Source of the DNA: Cricetomys ansorgei
Taxonomy: Eukaryota; Chordata; Mammalia; Rodentia; Nesomyidae
DNA: 64,000 bases
Reading direction: 5' to 3'
Assembly (NCBI GenBank): GCA_026225945.1
Contig: JAMJFZ010002307.1
Location: forward strand, 8,351,501 to 8,415,500
Made by a program: the position numbers and the translations under genes. The notes beneath the pieces were generated by a model that was given only the letters and a program-made list of their open reading frames with translations, did no database searches and had not been told where the DNA came from. Of this stretch, positions 60,313 through 64,000 are shown in pieces (the first letter of the stretch is position 1; each line of letters opens with the position of its first letter).

Positions 60313-61391
60313 CTGGCAGTTCCCGAGGCCTGTCCCAACCACACTATTTATATCAACAATCTCAATGAGAAGATCAAGAAGGTTGAGCTCAGGAAGTTCC
60401 TGTATGCCATCTTCTCCTAGTTTGGCCAGATCATGGATATCTTGGTTTCTCTGAGTCTGAAGATGAGGATCTTCTCATCTTCAAGTTGGGCACCAGTGCC
60501 GTTAATGGTCTGCGTTCTGTGCGGTTTCCCTTCTATGACAGCACATGCACAGCCAGTATGCCAAGAATGATTCAGACATCACTGCCAAGATGAAGAGCAC
60601 CTTTATGGAGAGGGAGCTCAAATGAGAGAAGAGGAAACCCAAGATTCAGAATACACCAGCTACCCAAAAGACTGTTAAGGGTGGGGCAGCTGCCCCTGTG
60701 GTGGGCACTGTCCAGCTTGTACCATGTATGCCACTAATGACTCAGGCACCTCACATCCTGCACCACACGCCAGGCCAGCTTCCCTTCATGCACCCCACTT
60801 GGCATGAACCCATCACAAGGCCTAGCTCCTGGCCAGACCCCCTTTCCCGGGTCCATGTCCCCACTGCGAATCATGCCTGGACAGATGCTGCGTGCCCAGC
60901 CTCTCTCCGAGAATCCACCCAATCACATCCTGTTCCTCACCAACCTGCCGGAGAAGAACAATCAGCTCATGCGGCCCGTGTTTTTCAACCAGTTCCCTTA
61001 CTTAAGGATGTGCATCTGGTCGATGGGCAGCATTGCATTGCCTTTGCGGTGTTTGACAAGAATGTGCAGGCTGGGGCAGCACAGGATGCCCTGCAAAACT
61101 TTAAGATTGTGCTCAGAACAATGCCATGGAGATTTCTTTTGCCAAGAAGTAGTGCCTTCCCCCATGGGGTGCCCAAGTCTCCACTCTTGGGCTGCCCCTT
61201 TCCCCTCTTGTCTCAGTCCCTGAAAGCAAGTCCCCTTTGGGGTCCTTCTCAGAGACACATGTGAGTGTGTGGTTGCCACACAGCATTGTACCAGAGTATG
61301 TCCCCAGATATTGCACCTGGTGCTGTTATGTTATGACTGAAGTTTTTGTTTTTGTTTTTGGTTGTTGTTTTTGAGGTTTGTTTTTTTTTTA
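60313..61391 (+). pseudogene. Snrpa-ps: SNRPA (U1 snRNP protein A) processed pseudogene
   Basis: This is an intronless, broken copy of the mRNA for U1A, the U1 snRNP protein that binds U1 stem-loop II through its first RRM. Read with frameshifts, it follows U1A from end to end. The N-terminal [16 protein letters not shown] stretch includes the RNP2 motif; then come the proline/glycine/methionine-rich linker ([21 protein letters not shown]), the second RRM ([14 protein letters not shown], then [15 protein letters not shown]) and the C-terminal SFAKK followed by TAG at 61150-61152. The start ATG is CTG (60313-60315). Codon 36 is TAG where U1A has Gln (60418-60420). Frame changes occur after the SLKMR segment, in the linker near 60800, near 61010 and before the last dozen codons. 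A 3' UTR resembling that of SNRPA continues to about 61390. No clear poly(A) tail or target-site duplication is visible. Homologous 5' UTR may begin near 60255. It is not expected to make U1A. Confidence 0.93.
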
Positions 61392-63418
61392 ATAGCATTA
61401 ATATTGTTGAAAAATAGTAATTTTATCACACACAAAAATTACTTTATGTTGTATGATATCTTAAAATATGAGATTAAAATATAAAGGAAAATTTACAAAC
61501 TCACACACATGAACACACTCACTTACACATACACATACATAGACACCATATCATAGATACACATACTCTCAAAAAAGCTTTAAAACTTTCTGCTAAACGC
61601 TATTTTTTAGTGTTTGGTTGTTTAGTTAGAATAAGATTATGTCATATGAGACAGCATATATATTTTCTTAATGATATAAAACATTAATCTGTAAACCTTC
61701 CTGTGTAACATTCACTATCATGTATCTAAGAGTACTGTTCCAATAAATGTCCTTAATAATGTTACAAATGACTCCCTATACTTAGGACAATCAAATCTGT
61801 TACACCAAAATGAGTTTGGTGCAAAGAAATCCTGCCTTCAGTTTTTAAGTTAGATGATCCTATTGTTCTGTCACTCTATGACTTTAAGCAAAGTCTTATT
61901 ACCCGAGAAATGATGGACATCATTGTAATTTTGCAAGTGTGAGTTCATAAATTGTTGACTGTTCTCAGTTCAATATATAATGCCAAGCAGATATGTATAG
62001 CCAACTTGAGGATATCAGAATGAAATGTCATATTAAAGTGATTCTTAAAGGTCATTTCTTCCAACACTGATTTATTTCTGAAAATTATCTCCAAAAAGGA
62101 AGTGGGAAATATTCACGTATATGCATACACACGCTCGTGTGTGTGTGTGTGTGTGTGTGATTGTACATATGTATGTAAGATTAAGAGTGTATAAAGTGAG
62201 CTAGTTTAGTTCAAAGCACATATGTAATAATTCACATCCCAATATTATTATACAAATATTCCTTTTAAAAATAAAATGTGAATTAAATTTCATTTAGAAA
62301 TATCATTTCTTTCCAATTCTACTTCAATTTCTATGTAGCTAGTACCAGCTAGTTATGGTAACCAAGAAACTGTTTAAAAAAAAAAGAAGAAGAAAAACCA
62401 CTTTGAAATAAAACTTTTTTGGGACTTGTAAAACATTGTCATTCATTTCTAGCTTGGAATTTTCTTCCTCATTCACCGTGATCTCTTTGCTTCTGCCAGT
62501 AGGCGTGGGTGGTCCCCTGGGTGAAACTCAGACACATCACACAGCTTGACAGTGTGAACTTCCTCTGCGCCTTTCAACTCCTCCTTTCACCTCTCTTTAT
62601 CCTGACATCCCTGGGGTGACACAAATTCACCTTCACTGGATGAAGCTGTGCTTGGGGAAGAAAAGGAAAAAATACTTTTACACATAGCAAAGCATCAACT
62701 TTAACAGTACCAATTTATACCAGAGGAACATGAGAAATGTAAAATTAAAGAAAAAGTGGGGGACTGAATTTCAAAGTTAATCTTTTAAAATTATGTGGCT
62801 GTTTCTACTGTACAAAACTTCCTGCTATATTTCTAAGGTTATATTTGCAGCCTCCAAAATTAATGTAGTTATGGCAAAAGCTAAAAAAAAAAATCACTGA
62901 GAAAAAAAGAATCTTCATCATCTCTGAACGAGTACACATCCATTTTTTTCACTGGAAGCAAAATATCGTAGAATTGTCAAGCTAATGTCTTTCAGCTCAG
63001 AATAAGAGTTGAGGAGTATTTATTGTGTAAAGTAAAAAATGGGCTAAATCTCTAAGGTCTAGTTTAGTATTTGAACCCAATAAAGTGTCTGTAGGCAAGA
63101 CAAAATATAAAGTGTACAAGTTTGCATGGGTGTAGCACCACCTCCCTTAATGCTACTTAGGCAGCTATCATGGCTGAACAAGGTGCAGTTTGCCATGGTC
63201 TGCCTACATCTTCTTATCTAAAGTGTACACCTTGATGTTCCTACTCAACTTCTCCAGTATAGCAATATGGACAAAGAATTGTATATTTCTATACAATACT
63301 TCTGAGATGAAAATTTTTTTCAATAAAATTACATCTCTATATCTACATTTTCTCACAAACTTCTCATTTGTTAGAGTCATTGGCAAACCTAACTCAAATT
63401 AATGCTACTCCATTATGC
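61392..63418. other. Unique AT-rich sequence
   Basis: Contains CA-rich DNA at 61500-61570 and a (GT)n run at 62137-62160. No gene or transposon recognised. Confidence 0.5.
62137..62160. repeat. (GT)n microsatellite
   Basis: About eleven GT units next to an imperfect CACACGCTCG leader. Confidence 0.95.
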
Positions 63419-63424
63419 TTGATG

Positions 63425-63640
63425 CAGTGAACATTTGGTATTAGGGTATAAATCTAATACCCTAAGGTTCATGTATTAGACTTGATCCCCAACTGACAAG
63501 AAGTTGAGGTTTACTGGATCATGAGAACTGTAACTCCAAAAGAAGATTTATCTGTCAGTGAGCTCAGAGATGAATGGAGTATCAGGAGGTGAAGTTAAAA
63601 CAAGAAGGGTAATGAGCCATGACTAAGCTGAGTATCCTTG
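63425..63640 (+). mobile_element. Possible degraded MaLR-like LTR fragment
   Basis: AAGGTTCATGTATTAGACTT and GATCCCCAACTGACAAGAAG resemble the opening part of MLT1/MaLR-type LTRs. The rest is too diverged to assign. Confidence 0.35.
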
Positions 63641-63827
63641 TCCCTGTTCCTTCCAGATTTATTCATAAGGTGAGCCTCTGTGATCCACTACATGATCCTA
63701 AGCATGATGATTTGCCTCAAGATTGGACACACACAAGGGAGCCAAGTGACCATAGGTCAAAATATCTGGAACACAGAGGCAAAATATCTGAGGCAGACAC
63801 ATGACATCCACTCCTAACCTCCACCTG

Positions 63828-64000
63828 TATATCACACACACACACACACAGTTGCATACACAATCACCTGCACATACTCACATATATACACAATCACATA
63901 TATGGGCACAATCAAACATATAATCACACACATACAAACATAAACACAGAAACAATCACCTATATGTGTAACCACACACACATAGAATCAATCACATATA
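63828..64000. repeat. CA microsatellite and degenerate ACAATCACATATA array
   Basis: A pure (CA)n block at 63833-63850 is followed by loosely repeated CACAATCACATATAT motifs. The array reaches the end of the window and probably continues beyond it. Confidence 0.85.

Overview
The window reads as muroid rodent nuclear DNA (mouse, rat, hamster or vole type). The evidence is its interspersed repeats: 7SL-derived B1 and tRNA-derived B2/B3-type SINEs, composite B4-type SINEs, Lx-type LINE-1 3' ends with purine-rich tails, a URR1-like hAT element, MLT1-type MaLR LTRs, rodent LTR-like families, and many long CA, TATC/GATA and GA microsatellites. Base composition is AT-rich. I found no intact protein-coding gene, tRNA or rRNA. 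Almost all open frames are short, and the long ones lie in low-complexity DNA (TATC, CA, TTC/TC). The species was not determined.

Layout. 1-9 kb: unique AT-rich sequence with old LTR-like repeats, a TATC array and antisense LINE-1 remnants. 9.2-13.7 kb: a long CTGACT-rich repeat, then several B3-type SINEs, two of which run into long CA/GA microsatellites. 13.7-24.7 kb: mostly unique, with GATA repeats, two copies of a GTCAACTTGACA-type repeat 1 kb apart, an antisense LINE-1 3' UTR, a B1 with target-site duplications, MLT1 and ancient LINE-1. 25.47-26.33 kb: a degenerate minisatellite with a 19-bp unit and about 45 copies, 33 of them in unbroken phase. This is the most distinctive structure in the window. 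26.6-41 kb: unique DNA with B1, B3 and MLT1 copies, a hAT element with a perfect 8-bp duplication (37.7 kb) and two antisense LINE-1 3' UTR pieces. 41.4-42.4 kb: a short, weakly gene-like unique stretch on the minus strand. 44.9-52.8 kb: LTR-like and B4-type repeats and a TATC array of about 460 bp. 54.7-59.2 kb: GA-rich tracts, MLT1, a LINE-1 with an inverted 5' part, and a 260-bp polypyrimidine tract. 60.3-61.4 kb: a broken processed copy of SNRPA (U1 snRNP protein A). 61.4-64 kb: unique AT-rich DNA ending in a CA-rich degenerate array cut by the window edge.

No genes here work together. The locus looks like a gene desert or the inside of a very large intron. Six of seven recognisable LINE-1 pieces have their 3'-most part in minus orientation, which would fit an intron of a plus-strand gene but is a small sample. 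No novel defence, metabolic or mobile system is supported. The observations worth following are the 19-bp minisatellite, the SNRPA retrocopy and several structured repeat insertions.
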